A stretch of DNA of 64,000 bases from Apteryx mantelli (Eukaryota; Chordata; Aves; Apterygiformes; Apterygidae): contig NC_089979.1 of NCBI RefSeq assembly GCF_036417845.1, positions 122,421,415 to 122,485,414 of the forward strand, written 5' to 3'. The translations under genes and the position numbers were made by a program. Positions 37,906 to 64,000 of the stretch are shown in pieces. The stretch's first letter is position 1; every line of letters starts with the position of its first letter. The notes under the pieces are model-generated. The model searched no databases. It was not told the DNA's origin and was given only the letters and a program-made list of their open reading frames with translations.

Positions 37906-40900
37906 AAAATCTGGCTGGCTGACCCCCTGTGCTCTGTTCAGGGAGGGATCTCTTGCAAAATCCTTTGGATCAGAGGCAACTGTGCAAACACACTGCAAGG
38001 ACGGGGGCACACAGCTCCTCTGGGGAGGGCTCGACTGGGCAGCAGCATCCCCATCCTCCCTCAGCAGATTGTTCAGGTTAATGCTGTCACTGTCAAAGGC
38101 TGCTCACTGGGTTTTTATGAGCCCGTGTTTCAGCCAGTCAACACCACATGAATTGTTTCTTCATATTAATGCCACAATAAAATCCTCTCCTTAGTTCTGG
38201 GGGCACAAATAGCCCATATGTGTTTGGTCTATAAGGCAACTGGTACCAGTCAGTGCAACGGAAATGGCACTGTTATGTACATTTGCTTGGATTTTCTTGC
38301 TTACACAGAGCTATTTCCAACACTGGCTGAAGATTTTGTTTGAAATGGTCTTTTGGATAAAGGAGTGTGTGAGAAGAGCCAGTGCACAGCCTGCGGCTGG
38401 GCAGAGAATTACCTCCAGCGTGAGGGGCCTCCAGAGAAACAGCAGTACTGAGTCTGGGGTGGGGATCAAACAAGAAATGGAATCTCATCCCTGAGAAGCA
38501 AAAAGCTTAAGGTGGCAGAAGCAGGGCATGGACTTAATGGCATGCTAGGTTATTATTAGAGAAAGTCTGTGAAGCTCAAGGATTTCAGGTTTTTTATAGT
38601 TTGCTGCCCTAATGCTGCAGCAGTAACAGTAAAGGCTAAAGGAGTAAAAGATGTGCAGGCAACATTATTTTAGAAGTTAAGGGAAGCACTTTGGCACCAT
38701 CTTTTTAAAGTCAGTGCTCAGTGTGGACAGTTTCAACACTATTTTTTATGCTGTTGCTCGAGAGTTGTGTTACAACAGGGCAGAACAGGCTTGTCTCGCA
38801 ATTAGTCTATCAGTTGGCTCCTCAAGGCAGAAACCTTGCAGACTGTCCAAAATTTAGCAAAGAACAACATGTTTTAAAGTTTCAGCCTGGTCAAACAACT
38901 CTGTTGTTTTCTGGTTTGGTTTTGGGCAAACTCATGGGAAGACTTGTGTGCCAGCTAGGAGGTATTTTGCTCACTGTCTGTAAGGAAAGAACCAACAACA
39001 TGTGATGATATCTCAGTTTCCCCTCACCTGGGCTTCAACAGATGCTGGGTTTGCTGGGACTCCCTTTTATAAGGTTTATAGACTCTCTCTGTCTAGTGCC
39101 TACATACAGTATGGTTGCGGTCTCTGGCTGGGACTCTCACCGTACAAATACCCTTGGAAAAGTGCTACAGAGAGATGCTCCCAGGCTTCACCCCAGCAAA
39201 CACACATGCGAGGAAATCTGGAGAGCTGAACAGCATTGCTGCATTCAGGGGGAGCCTCACCATGCAAGCTAGGGGTCGTGGGACCAGATGTTTACCTGGT
39301 TTTGTGCCCCATACAAATAGATGAGCAGTCTTTCCAGTCTCCATTGGTGATGGGGCGGGAGGCACTGGCTGCATCCACGTTAGCAAGTCATGTAGTGCAG
39401 TAGGAGTGGGTCCGTAAGGAGAAAGGGTGGGTGGTGAGGAGGCAGCATCCACACTGCAGATGTGTCCCCAAGGACTGGATGCCCCCAAGACACCAGAGAG
39501 CTTTAGGTGGGCACCTGGAGAACGTCTTCTGGCTTAGTGTCATCCCACAGGAGACTAGGAAGCGTAGTCTGTGTCCTCTTGGGGGTGTGAAATGAAGCTT
39601 GGTAACCAGGGGAAACGGGGAGGTTCACTTCAGACACTCTCCCTGAGTCACACTGGAGCCCCAAGATCGATGCAGCTGCTGCTGGGCAGCAGTGTCACCA
39701 GGCATCATTTCCCCTTACAAAGCATTTTGGAGGTGGCACTCACAAAAATAACCCCAAATAAAAAAAAGTCAAAGGTCTGACTGGAGCTGTGGCCATTTTA
39801 ATTGAGCATGAGACAGTGTGAAGGCTTGTCCCTTGTCCCCCATATGAGGCTCCATAGTGCCCGTGGAGCAGCGGTGCTCTTGCCTGGCCATGGTCTGCAA
39901 TGCCTGGCTCTGTGCCCACCAGCAGGGTAAGCAGACCTGATGGTCGCGCGTTACCCCGTGCTTTGTAAGCCCAGCACTTGGGTTTCAAGCCAGGGCTACC
40001 TTTGCTTCTGATAGTCCTAATTTAATAGCTGTCTTAAGTAAATTCCCTCTCTGCAAGCCATCCATCTTTCAGGAGCAGAATGATATAGGAAGGCACTTAA
40101 GCACTTGACTCACAGAAGACAGGCCCTGCCAGGGCTTTCTTTGCGCTCGTCTTCTCACACAATCGCTCTGGGAGAGAAACGATTTTGTTTCCTTGCCACC
40201 TTGAACTAAAAGCGCATGTTCAATAGTTACAGCTCAACAAGAAGCTCAGGGAGGTGGTGATGCCTCATATGGTTATGGCTGGAGGAAAGGCAGCCCCTGC
40301 ATGCCCACACTGTGCGTATCTATCTGTCCTTGCATGGGTGCCCAGCAGCATACTGGACCTGGTGAGGTGACCTGGTCTGACGAGCTGGGGGAGCTCAAGG
40401 GACCCAACTTTCTGCAATTTCTGCAGCCTTACTGTCAAAATCCCCATGCATTCCCAAGCCGAGTTCTGGATAAGAACAAAAGACACAGTCTGCACTCCGC
40501 GTGGAAGTGATGCCCTGCAGGAAAGCTGGCTGCTGTACCCATTCTTGGCCTTTCTCTCCCCGGTACGTGTTCTGCTGTTGCCCATGCATGGTGGCACATG
40601 CAGTGAGCTGCTGCGAGAGCCATGTATCAGAGTCAGTGGGGAGCATGAGGAGGTTTCCCAGGTGCTTTTCCAGCACTCTTTGTGAAAATTTTGCCATCCC
40701 GGGTCACGGGGGCTGTGTCTTGTGCTGCCCACATAGCTTTGGGGTTCGTCTGGTGGGTAGTGAATGCATCACTGCACGAGTAAGTGCTGCTCCGTGTCCT
40801 GTTCCCCACCATGCATGTGCGCAGTGTCCGTCCAGATAAACGCACATGCCTGCTTTTAACCTCCTTCCCTGCACCTTCACTGGCCCATGGGGATGAGTCC

Positions 40901-42046
40901 CACTGTGTAGGCTACTTGTTTCCATTGTATCCTTTTCGTTCTAAGGCTGTTCCTTACACTTCTGAATAATGAAGTTTTTTTCCTCCTTCAAGATCAACAC
41001 AGCCAATTTGGTGCACTTGGAAAAGAAATTGCAAACAGACTTCTCTGCTTCAAATTCTGCCAAGGTTTGAGTGCCTTGGTAACAAAATGTCAAGGATTAC
41101 ATCCCCTGATCTGCACTTATAAAGTTTTATCCCTGAGTGGCCAGGCTGCATAGACTCCTTACCATGCCTCCAGGAGTCCAGGCTCTGCTGTATTTCCATC
41201 TGAGGAGCGAGAATATCGTTTGCTTATTGGCATTTTGGAAAAAGCAGTGCCTCTCTTAAGGCTTTCTATGGGTTTTGCTTGTAGCTTGCCTGCTGGGAAC
41301 TGTACCTAATTTCCAGAGAAGACATGCTGTACTGTCAGATTGTCAAACTGGCAAAGCAGAGCTGTATGTATGGTTTTCATTTCAGACTGAATTGAAGCCA
41401 TAGCTTAAACTGGAACATTTTTTATAGCATGGGCTCAAAGAAAGTCTCTTTGGAAAAGTATTTACCCTGGGCTTGTAAATACAACACTATTCCTGCAATG
41501 TTATAACATCTAGATTGTTATTAAATTTGCAATATTGACTGCCAGAAATAACATAAGGACTGTACTTGCACTTTTTTTTCTTTTTATTGTTGATGTGGCA
41601 AGGAAAACTTGATTCTCTGAAAAAAGCTGAAAAAGGGAAACTGGTAAGGCTCTTGCCCAGATTCACAGCGTGTGGTTTTAAGCTTGGTGTGGGAAAGAAA
41701 TGACGCTTGAACTCCTGGTGCCCAGAGCAGAGCTTGCTGACAGAAAGACAAAGTGCTCTTGGACCCTAGTGATGCTTCAGCCACTTGGTCTGTAAACAGA
41801 CTTGACATTAAAAAAATGGCAATCATTGCGCTCATTTGGCTGCCTGTGGCTGGTGGTGCTATCCGTTCTGTGGCTCAAATGGGATTTTCCTGTAGTATTT
41901 CCATCATTCCCCAAATGACTGAGTATGGCTCTTGCGTGCACACCTTTTTGTCGGCTACATTCCTTGCATGTAGCCCATGCCCCAGGAGAGCTTGGAACAA
42001 CCTGATGGTTGCTTTAGGGGTTTAATGAAAACAGATACAGTTCAGT

Positions 42047-42059
42047 CCCCCCCCCCCCC
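42047..42059 (+). repeat. (C)13 homopolymer
   Basis: Thirteen consecutive C residues, G-rich on the opposite strand. No associated gene. Confidence 0.85.
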
Positions 42060-43620
42060 AGCAGCCTCCACAGCCCTATGGGGAAAAAGGGTTATGGGAC
42101 GTTTTGGGAAGGCCCCCGAAAGCGCTCGTGGCAGGGAGAGACATGCTGGCTTGGGGGTGCGGGTGTCCCCTCCTGCCTCTTCGCAGAGACAGAGAGACAA
42201 ATTCCTGGGGAAACAGGTAGGAGGAAGGGATGTGTCTGAATGCAGGTGGGAATACCAAGATTCACAGTGGTGCCAGTCAGGATTAACTCCACAGAGGTCA
42301 TTGCAATTAAATAGACATAAGTTGAAGGGACAGACTGTGAAGCACTTAGGGCGATGACCTGAAAGGAGTAAGGGTATCAGGATCTGTCCTTTCCATACTG
42401 CAGCCTTCTCTTACTGTGGTTAAATTCTGACTTATTGCACCTCCCCTTCAACTCTTGCTCAGGATACCCAAATCTGGGTTGTGGCTGTTTGGGAGTCAGC
42501 CAGCCCTGTGTGTCTGAGCTCTTGAAGACTTGCTTGTGATCCAGGCATGGCTTTCTGCTTTGGGTGGCTGAGTTAGGGGTGCTGCCTGCGTTGGATGTCA
42601 CTGGCTATCGGCCCGCAGCAAATTATTATTCCATCGAAGCAGCAGGTAGTTGGGGGAGAAACTGCAACCAGACCCTTGCAGGAGTCCTGCTGCCCCCCAG
42701 GGCTACTTAGGAGTGCTCATACTGATCCCCTGCTCAGAAATGTGTCTAAGGCAATAATTAAGCCATGTGCTATGATGCCCATAATCCTGCCCATAATCAC
42801 TCTGGAATAGCTTCTTTTTTTGGTCTGATTCTTTAAGGGGGATCGAAAGCAGGGGGTCCCCATGGTAGGCCCCGAAGCATCGCACCAGGCAGCTGGGGCA
42901 GCAGAGGAAATCCCATATGTCCCTCCACGCGGGCTGCAGCAGCTAGGTGGTCCAAGGGAGTGCTGCGCAAAGATTCTGCCTTTCAGCTGGGAGGCAAGGT
43001 CCCGGCACCAGCGTGGTGCCTCTCGGCAGCACTAATTAACCTGCGCACCTGCGGACTGCCTAGGATACGAGCTGTCATGTGCGGCACTAGCTCTGTACTG
43101 TTAGTGCATGATGTAAACCTGCTCCCATGCAATGCATGGGCGTTCCCTTCCATTTTACCCTATTTTTGTTACCCACTATCAATGTTTGCAACATCAGACA
43201 AAAACGAATTGGCTAAGTGCATGCTTGATATGAGTTCATGCAACTCCTTGGATATCAAGGGTGTTAATTTTCCTAATTAAAACCAGTCTTCATTGCTCTA
43301 CATAGACAAGTGCTCCTTGTACCATCAAGACAAGGGAATGAGTCTTCAAATGCACTCATGAATGTTAATGGAGGCATGCAAGCTCTGATTTTAGAGCTTG
43401 CAAGGAACCTAAAAAGTAGCAAGGGCATTGAAATTTGGTTTTTTTCTGGCAGAGCTCTGAAAAATACCAAGCAGCATCTGAAATTTCTGGGAGAAGGTAG
43501 TCCCCCTCCTCCTTGCTAGGCCAGCTGGGAGGCTGGTGGTGTTGGGACAGGAGCCTCGGGGTCCCACAGTGTGTGTGGGCTGCTTGTTCGTTCAATCTGG
43601 CTTAATCCAAGCGCTAACTC

Positions 43621-43642
43621 TTTTTTTTTTTTTTTTTTTTTG
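43621..43642 (+). repeat. (T)22 homopolymer
   Basis: Twenty-two consecutive T residues. It could be the reverse of a poly(A) tail, but no retrocopy is recognised next to it. Confidence 0.85.
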
Positions 43643-46600
43643 CTGCACCACTCTAAAGCAGACTTGGAGTTGAATGGGAGTAGGCTGGTGTAAGGTAAGC
43701 ATGAGCAAAAAATTTGGCCCGGCAGGTATATCTTGCTGCACTAGATTGCATTTCTCTGAGACAAACAATTAAATGCAAGCTGTAAAGCTTAATCACTCCA
43801 AATGCACCATCGCCAGCTCTTATAAGCTGCCTTAAATCAGCTTAGCCCTTGAGAGGGAGACATCTAAGGAAAACCCATATGGCTGCTGGAAGTGGATTTG
43901 GCGACTTTGCTGCTCGCCTGCTCCAGCTGATGTTAAAGGATGACCTAGCATCTTTGGAAGAGGCATAAACCCAAAGCCCTGAGGGGGTTTGCTGTTGATG
44001 CCCGGCCCTGGCTGCTCTGGCTGGGGTGCCTCCGCACTGGGGGCTGGAGGGGGGGTGGACACTTAGCCGCCAGGGGCAGCATTCCCGCACTGAGGGCAAG
44101 AAGCTTCATAGGTTTTAAGATAGCGCTGGATCAGCTTAGGAAATAGCTCGTGTGCTGTGGTTGCCCAACCTTACGGGCCTGCATTCCTGGTGATGTTTCC
44201 CTGGAGCTGGTAGGATACTTCTGCTTTAAAAACCCCTTTAATGGAAATGTTTCTTCATGCAGAGGAGTCTTCTGGAAGTGATTCTGGCTGCTGGCTCTCA
44301 CAACCAGAGCTTTCTAGCTCTTTTTTCCAAGCTTTTCTTATTACAAACAATTTCTTATCCTTTCTTTGGCGCTATACGGTCCCATTATGTCTGCCATGGA
44401 TATATCTGTGCTTCCAAAATAAATAACTACAAAGCAAAGAGGAACTAGCCCCCATTTGCTGTTTATTGTGTTGTTCCTCATCACAGAAGTGTATTCCTTG
44501 TCATGAACTTTGTGATTTGAGCTCACCTCCTTTCTTTGCTCACTGCCCTGAATGCCCCCTTCAGCGCCCTATTTGCAGGGCAAACTCACCTGGGCTTTCA
44601 GAAATGTAGCTCCTTGAACGTTGATTTAATTTCCCGCATGCAATTGAGTCATTTGAAAACATCTATTGTAAAAGGGACAGATGGCGTCAAGGTGCGTTTT
44701 GCCATTCCAGCACATCTGAGCGTGTTAGACCTGCCTGGACATGAAGGGCTGCTTTCGCAGGGGCTGCAGGAGAGTCGTGCTGCCCCTTGCCTGCAGCTGT
44801 GGCTGCCCAGAGAGGGCAGAAGCTCAGCCGAGCTATTTACACCCTCGCGTTTGCTCTCTTGCCCCCTCCTGCTTCAATAAAGCTGAGAGTGTGTCTCTGA
44901 GCACCCTGCCTCTTAGCACGGCAATTAAAACATGCTTCTTCCTCACAGTGTTTCGGCATCACAGAGAGCCACATTTCTCTTCAAACACTGTTTCGTGGAT
45001 GTTCCCGCATGCACCATGTGAGTCGGTTTGAGCTTTCCTTCCTCTCCTTGCAGCTCGGGTTTTCCCTGGCATCCATGCAAATCCTTGCAGTTTGCATTTT
45101 CTCTGCCCGTGGTCATAGTCCAGGTCATGTGAAGCTCAAGCCTTGGCTCACCAGGAGAGCTGCTGAGCACAGGCCAGCACTCCAGCCTTGCCGTGAAGTG
45201 GCTCCTGGCTTTAGGATGCACCAGAGGGATCTCCCAGCGTCGCCCCTTGGCTTCCCTCTGCGTCACAGCAAGCGGGAACCTGCGTCTGGGGGCTGCATGT
45301 TAACGGGGAGCTCTTTCCCCCTGCTACACACAGGCAAGGAGGCAGACAGCTGCGGCTGCTTTCCTACAGAGCTGCACGGTTTCTTTTGGCAGGGGCTGGG
45401 AGGGTTTCTGCTGCCAGTGTGAGTTGTTGGTGCTTCCCGGGTGGAAGCGAGGCAGCTGCTGTGTTGGGGGTTCCTGGGACGCTGGGGCGAGTCGCGCGTT
45501 CAGGTCTCCTGCATCCCTTTGGAAACACCAAGGCGTCAGGATAAATGAAGGCAGAGGCTTATGAGATGCATCTGGCATTAGCAACGAGGATCCGCAGGTC
45601 CAGGGCCTGGGTCGCTGTGGTCGGAGCAAGTCCCTCATGGCCCTTTCCCATGCTGCACCCAAAAACGAATGCCCAGCTCGTGACCAAGCCTTGAAGCAGG
45701 CTAGCGCTGTCCGTCGCAGGACAGCTGCGGCAGGCAGTGTCCCCACTCACCCAGCGCCCGCGGCACGTGCTGGGTCAAGCCACAGATAACACTATTCGCG
45801 CCCAGAGCGGTGATGGGCCGACCCCGGGAGGCCGCATCTCGGCATGTGTTTGGACTTTTTCCAAATGCGAAGGTGCAGGGATGGGAGTGGTTAGCTGCCT
45901 GCACAGCCGAGAGGGGGGCCACTGGCAGCGCGTGGCTCTCGGCCTTCGGATAAAACCCTCTCAGGAACTTGAAAGCGTTCACATCCAGGGGCTTGGTCTG
46001 TTTTGCTATGTTTCTGCTGAGTATGCTGAAGACATTACATAAATGTAGTCTTTGTCATGCATCTGTGTGAAGAAATCTGAAATCATAATTCGCCTTACAT
46101 TCCCTCCTCTGTCTCCTTATTTCTTTAAAGCTTATTCAGCTCTATAAATCCTCAGCCTAATGAGGATCCTACTGCAGGAGAAGTGGAAGGTAGTGCTTTA
46201 CCTCAGTCCCAGGCTTGTTTATGTGACTTGAGCAATAGATATATAGAATAACTTCCAGCAAGTGCACCAATTTGTGCAGATTTTTTTTCCTGATTCCCAT
46301 TGAGTGGTAGAAATGGATTTGCACCAGAACAACCCCATAAGAGGCCCTTAGTGGGCTTCACTCTGCGAATTTCCCTCCTGTGTCTGAGGATAGGAGGGGG
46401 CAGATGCTGCAGAGCTGGCTGGCTTGGCAAGGTGTGCAGCAAACCAGAGCCCATGGCAAAAGAAAAAGCAGCGGGACCATTTTCTCTCTTTTTTTCCAAC
46501 ACGATAAAACAAGAATATTTTCTGTTTCTGGTTCTATGCATTTTAATTTTGAATGGTGCAATTGCACTACCAAGCAAACTCTTCTGTTGGGAAGGAATTA

Positions 46601-47711
46601 CTTTGCCAGCAGTTACACGATGGCAGTGGGAGACAGGGAATTGCGCACAGCCCTGTTTTATCTCTGTAAGATAGTGCCAGCCTTTTGCAGAAGCTTTAGA
46701 GCGCACACCCCTTTTCCGAAGTGCCAGTGGTTGTCTCAGCGAAAGGTGCAGCACGCACATCTCTCTGTGAAATTCCCCTTTTGCTCTGCCCAGGAACAAG
46801 TTCACAATGACAGGAGCATCATATCGCAGGTCAGGTGGAAAAGGTCATTTGGGAGAGATCAGGGGAATATCACTACCTATTGATGCTTTTTTTTTTTTTT
46901 GGCTTTTTTTCCATTCCTTAAGTTTTTAAAGCAAAATATTTGAACATAAAAAATCCATCGCCTGTAATGTGATCCCATAGATGAGTGCTGCAGCCGTTAG
47001 GAAGCCTGCAACAGGTCAGCCCTCGCTTTGGCTGCCTTCTTCAGGGAGGGCCTGTTACTTGCTGACATAAACCACGCTGCAAACATTTTTGTTCACTTTT
47101 GTCCTCTTTCTCTTTACTAAAGAACTACAGAGTCAACAAGCTCTTAACGAACAGCTTTCCCAGAGAGCACGTCCAAAGAGGGGTTGCTCATCCAAAGCAA
47201 ACATACCCAAGGCCCTCTGATAAGCAATGCCTATGAGAAGACTATATTTGGGACTGGCCATGGTGGCAATGTGGTGCCAGTGGGTGCGTGGGGACGAAGC
47301 AAGAGCTGAGAAGGGCACCAGGGGCTTTGCCAGAGGAGGGGGCAGGGGTGCAGGTCGGGGCTGCAGGGAGGAGAACACCCGCAGTGCTACTTTGAGGAGA
47401 AATCTTCGAGTTTGGCAGCTGAGCAAGGTTGGTTTTGGCAGCTCCCCATGCAGGAGGCTGCTTTGGATGCTTGGTTGCTGAACCATGCCACTCTGCCCAG
47501 CTCTGGGTTTCCGCCAGCCGTGCCAGGCATTTAATAGCATATCAGACTGACGAGCCGGCTTGCAAAATTGTCTGATGGCTCGGTGCAGAGGGTAAAGCCT
47601 GCAGATGTCTGGCTGGAGCAGAGGAGAGCAGGGCCAAAGTGACGCAGCTGCGTGGGACAGGACGCATGCGGAGAGCGGGGACTTGCATGAGAGAGAGCTG
47701 TGTGCACAGAG

Positions 47712-47723
47712 ATGCAGGGAAAG
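47712..47723 (+). other. GASK1A: Candidate start exon end of GASK1A (ATG plus three codons before a donor)
   Basis: ATG CAG GGA AAG is followed directly by a good donor, GTGAGA, at 47724. It is in phase 0 with the acceptor at 48046/48047, so splicing would place Met-Gln-Gly-Lys before the basic stretch and membrane anchor of GASK1A, across a 323-nt intron. The frame is open for only seven codons upstream, back to a TGA. This is inference from splice signals alone. The true start exon could lie much further upstream. Confidence 0.3.
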
Positions 47724-48022
47724 GTGAGAAGTAAAACCCAGCATCCTGCAACATGGGAAAACCCAAGGGGCATAGAGAGCTCAGCTGTGCTAGCCTGTCG
47801 ACTCTTTACGCTTTCATGTTATCCCCTTCGTTTCTCATAATAAGTCTCCATAGGCTGCTGACAAGGCAGCGTGGGGCATTTGGCAGTGCTAAAAGACTGC
47901 CCACTTTTTAAATGCAATTGCTACCTTCTTTATTGTTTTATTTGCTGGTCCCTTCCTGCTGGCACACACCCGCTTTTGTGGGAGCTGAGCCGGGGCAGGG
48001 CTTGTGCCCCAGCCACCTGTAA

Positions 48023-61703
<13,681 letters not shown>

Positions 61704-62534
61704 ACCGCCCTTGCCTGGGGCACACATTAGCCTTGCAACGATGGATATACCTCGCACCCCTGGTTTTTATGATCTGAAACTGAGTGTGGGTTATTGTTTC
61801 TTCAAAAGTTTTTTTTTTTCCTCCCCCTTTGGTAGGATGTCCTTTTCCATGACACCTTGGAGAAGGGAACCCAGGAAGTAGGAAAGAGGAGGAGGACACT
61901 GCTCCTGAAATAACCCACAAATGGTTGACAAAAACATTAACCAGCAATTATTAAGCAATGGTCTCCTCATGGATTTTTCAAAGGAGTTGCATTTCAGTGA
62001 GATTTTGGATGCCTTTGTCCCCCCAGCAAATTTGAAACCTGTAGGATCAAACAGTTCTTTGGAAGACGGTGGAGAACCTGAGAAAAGATTGAACAAGCGG
62101 CGTTGGTCAAAGTTTAGGGAAGTCACTATGAGGTTTTCCATGGCTTGCAGTGGGGTTTTTTTTGATCATTTCTTCATAGTTTCCAAAACAATGAAAGCAG
62201 AGATTTTGGTTTGCCTTGGGCAAAAAAAGAGGGGTGATTTCTAAGTGGCATAAGCAAGGACAAGTGACATGGGCTGAACTCTGTCATCCCCGGTCGAGTA
62301 GATGATGTGTGCTTGGTAATGAATGCAAATCGCTCAGCCCTAGCCAAAAAACGGGCCCAGGCTGGATGGCGGGAAGCGCCTGGCAGTGGCTGCTACTGCG
62401 AATCTGGCAGCGTGCTCCCCTTCTAGCTTGTCATGCTCGTGGACCGAGTGCTTCCTCAGGCCCCATGCGCGGAAATTCAACAAGCCTGATCTGCTGCCAA
62501 GGTGCATTTTTAACATGGGATTTGAAAGTTTAAA

Positions 62535-62570
62535 TCTCTCTCTCTCTCTCTTTTTTTTTTTTTTTTTTTT
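62535..62570 (+). repeat. (CT)n followed by (T)20
   Basis: CT dinucleotides to about 62551 run into 20 T, within the probable GASK1A 3' UTR. Confidence 0.9.
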
Positions 62571-63911
62571 AGCTATGAGAGGATTAAAAGACAAACCAAG
62601 CCCAAGCCCTGCTTCCTGCTCCCAACTGCTCTCTTAGGCTTGTCTGCATGAAACTTCTTCTAAGGCTTGCAGAAATATGTTTTAATGAAAATGCAAAAAT
62701 ATTTCAACAAAAGGCAATCAAGTGCAAAATGCTTTCTGAGCAGGCTGACATCTCTGGCAAAACTCAGCCTGTTTTTTTCATCTTTCTACCTTCTGCCCAG
62801 CAGCTCAGACAGTAAGAACTGCTGTGACAGGGCACAGCAAAATCCCTGATAAATAGGTCCTCAAATGTCAGGGCTGAAAGAAAATTCAAAAGCAAAATGA
62901 ACAGGAGAGAAAGATAAAAGCGATCGGCTAGTTCAGTGCATCTCTATCTCTCTCTGGAGTTTTTCACACTTTAGGCCTGCAGTCAACGTTTGTGTCCCAG
63001 GAACAGCCGACCTCTGGCTTGTGGGCTGCTGGTTTCCACCAAGAGCTGTCTCGCCCCTTCCCCATGGCTCACGGGCAAGTCGGGCTCTCCCTGCTCACAC
63101 GCACCCGGCCATGTGCCAGAGCCGGGACAGGCGGATTCGGCCCCCCTCCAGGAAAGCTGGGTCCCACTGGATATTTAACCGAAGACCAGCATTGGCAGAA
63201 GTGATACTGTATTTGCCCCAGGCTTTTTAGAGGGACCTCAAAGAGCATCTCTTCGTTTCTCCAAGGCACAGTTAAGATGCTACAGGCAGAGTCTCCATCC
63301 CCGAGCCACTTGGAGTCACTCATTACTTCTGAAAGTCTTGATGACCCTGGGGTGAATGTCTGTGCGGCTGCCTGGGCTTTGGAGACAACGGGCACTCATG
63401 CAGCCAGCGAGGCAGAAAAGGCAGGGATTTCCTGCTCCAGCCATCTCAGCAACCTGTCGGGTTTAGAGCCTGCAAGGGGATACTTTAAAACCCAAGCGGA
63501 TAAGCACAAGCAATCACCTCTTTTCTCCCTTTTCCTCTTGCTTAAGAGAAGATTAAGTGAGGCTAGAGTGCCATTAATCAACAAGTGCAAATGTTCTCAA
63601 AAAGCATCAGTAGTCACCAGTGCACCCAGAGCGCCGGCAGCACCTTACTGGAGACGTGCCTTTGCGTTAGGCAGGGAAAGTCTTTCCTCCACCACCTTCT
63701 CCTGCTCAGGAGTTATCACCCCCTTTTGATGTGCAGTGAGATGGGATGGATGGCGGCCCAGGAAGTCCTGCTAATGTCCAGCTCAGGGGCTTTGCTCCTG
63801 CTGATCGCAGCTCTTGGCAGTGTCTGCGATCGTAGCCTGTAAGCACATGGGGGAGCAAAATGAATCATTCAGCGGTCTGTGAAAAGCCATGTCCAGGCAC
63901 AGGCTTGTATG

Positions 63912-63917
63912 AATAAA
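63912..63917 (+). terminator. GASK1A: Candidate GASK1A poly(A) signal AATAAA
   Basis: It is the first canonical hexamer that I find downstream of the GASK1A stop, about 2.2 kb away. No strong GU-rich element is obvious within the remaining bases of the window. Confidence 0.4.
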
Positions 63918-64000
63918 TGAGACTAATAACACAACATAATTAAATACAGAAAATACACCGTGAAAAACTACATGCTAACAGCAGCATTAATTTGGAAGTG

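Larger units (their letters stand above)
37906..47711. other. Intergenic DNA upstream of GASK1A, no gene recognised
   Basis: No domain is recognised in any frame. Two antisense open frames of about 200 codons (46203-46805 and 47133-47744) have no familiar features and are within what chance allows at this GC content. Part of this interval may be the 5' UTR or first intron of GASK1A. Confidence 0.5.
61704..63930 (+). other. GASK1A: Probable GASK1A 3' UTR and flank
   Basis: After the TAA at 61701-61703 no coding feature is recognised. The first canonical AATAAA is at 63912-63917, implying a 3' UTR of about 2.2 kb if used. A weaker ATTAAA near 62582 could give a shorter form. A (CT)n/T-run lies inside the interval. 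Confidence 0.55.

Noticed and set aside
46203-46805. 200-codon minus-strand open frame, overlapped by a 167-codon plus-strand frame
   Set aside because: No recognisable domain, no codon or motif support. One frame of this length is expected by chance in 64 kb at this GC content.
47133-47744. 203-codon minus-strand open frame just upstream of GASK1A
   Set aside because: Sequence is low-information (Ser/Leu/Pro-rich) with no familiar motif, and it is antisense to the probable GASK1A 5' region.

Overview
This is vertebrate nuclear DNA, most likely from a bird. It has spliced genes with GT/AG introns, CpG-island promoters and large gene-poor stretches. The recognisable interspersed repeats are mainly CR1 LINEs, which end in the avian-type octamer tail. 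An archosaur or turtle outside birds cannot be excluded.

Layout. 1-3572: no gene recognised. 3573-5051: 5'-truncated CR1 LINE on the minus strand. 6225-7960: decayed minus-strand hAT-superfamily transposase sequence (DUF4371/ZMYM1-like), broken by stops and frameshifts. 8220-8990: CpG island with several NRF-1-type palindromes and a TCT/TOP start, which is the RPL14 promoter. 8611-11903: RPL14 (ribosomal protein eL14), six coding exons, plus strand. 11946-48046: about 36 kb without a recognised coding gene. It holds an old CR1 relic (18090-18480), an orphan CpG-rich block (about 28980-30800) and a second CR1 (36305-37905) that is almost identical to the first over 1.17 kb. 48047-61703: GASK1A (FAM198A), a Golgi-associated secretory-pathway kinase-like protein, four coding exons, plus strand. 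The first recognised exon has no in-frame ATG before the membrane anchor, so translation must start in an upstream exon. 61704-64000: its probable 3' UTR and flank, with an AATAAA at 63912.

The two genes are not functionally linked. RPL14 is a housekeeping ribosomal gene with a very short 3' UTR. GASK1A encodes a type II Golgi protein. The strongest unexpected signals are the hAT-derived pseudogene lying head-to-head with RPL14, the patchwork identity between the two CR1 copies (suggesting gene conversion or a mosaic origin), and the unresolved GASK1A start, which also has a well-placed ATG in the wrong frame. I found no novel multi-gene system.
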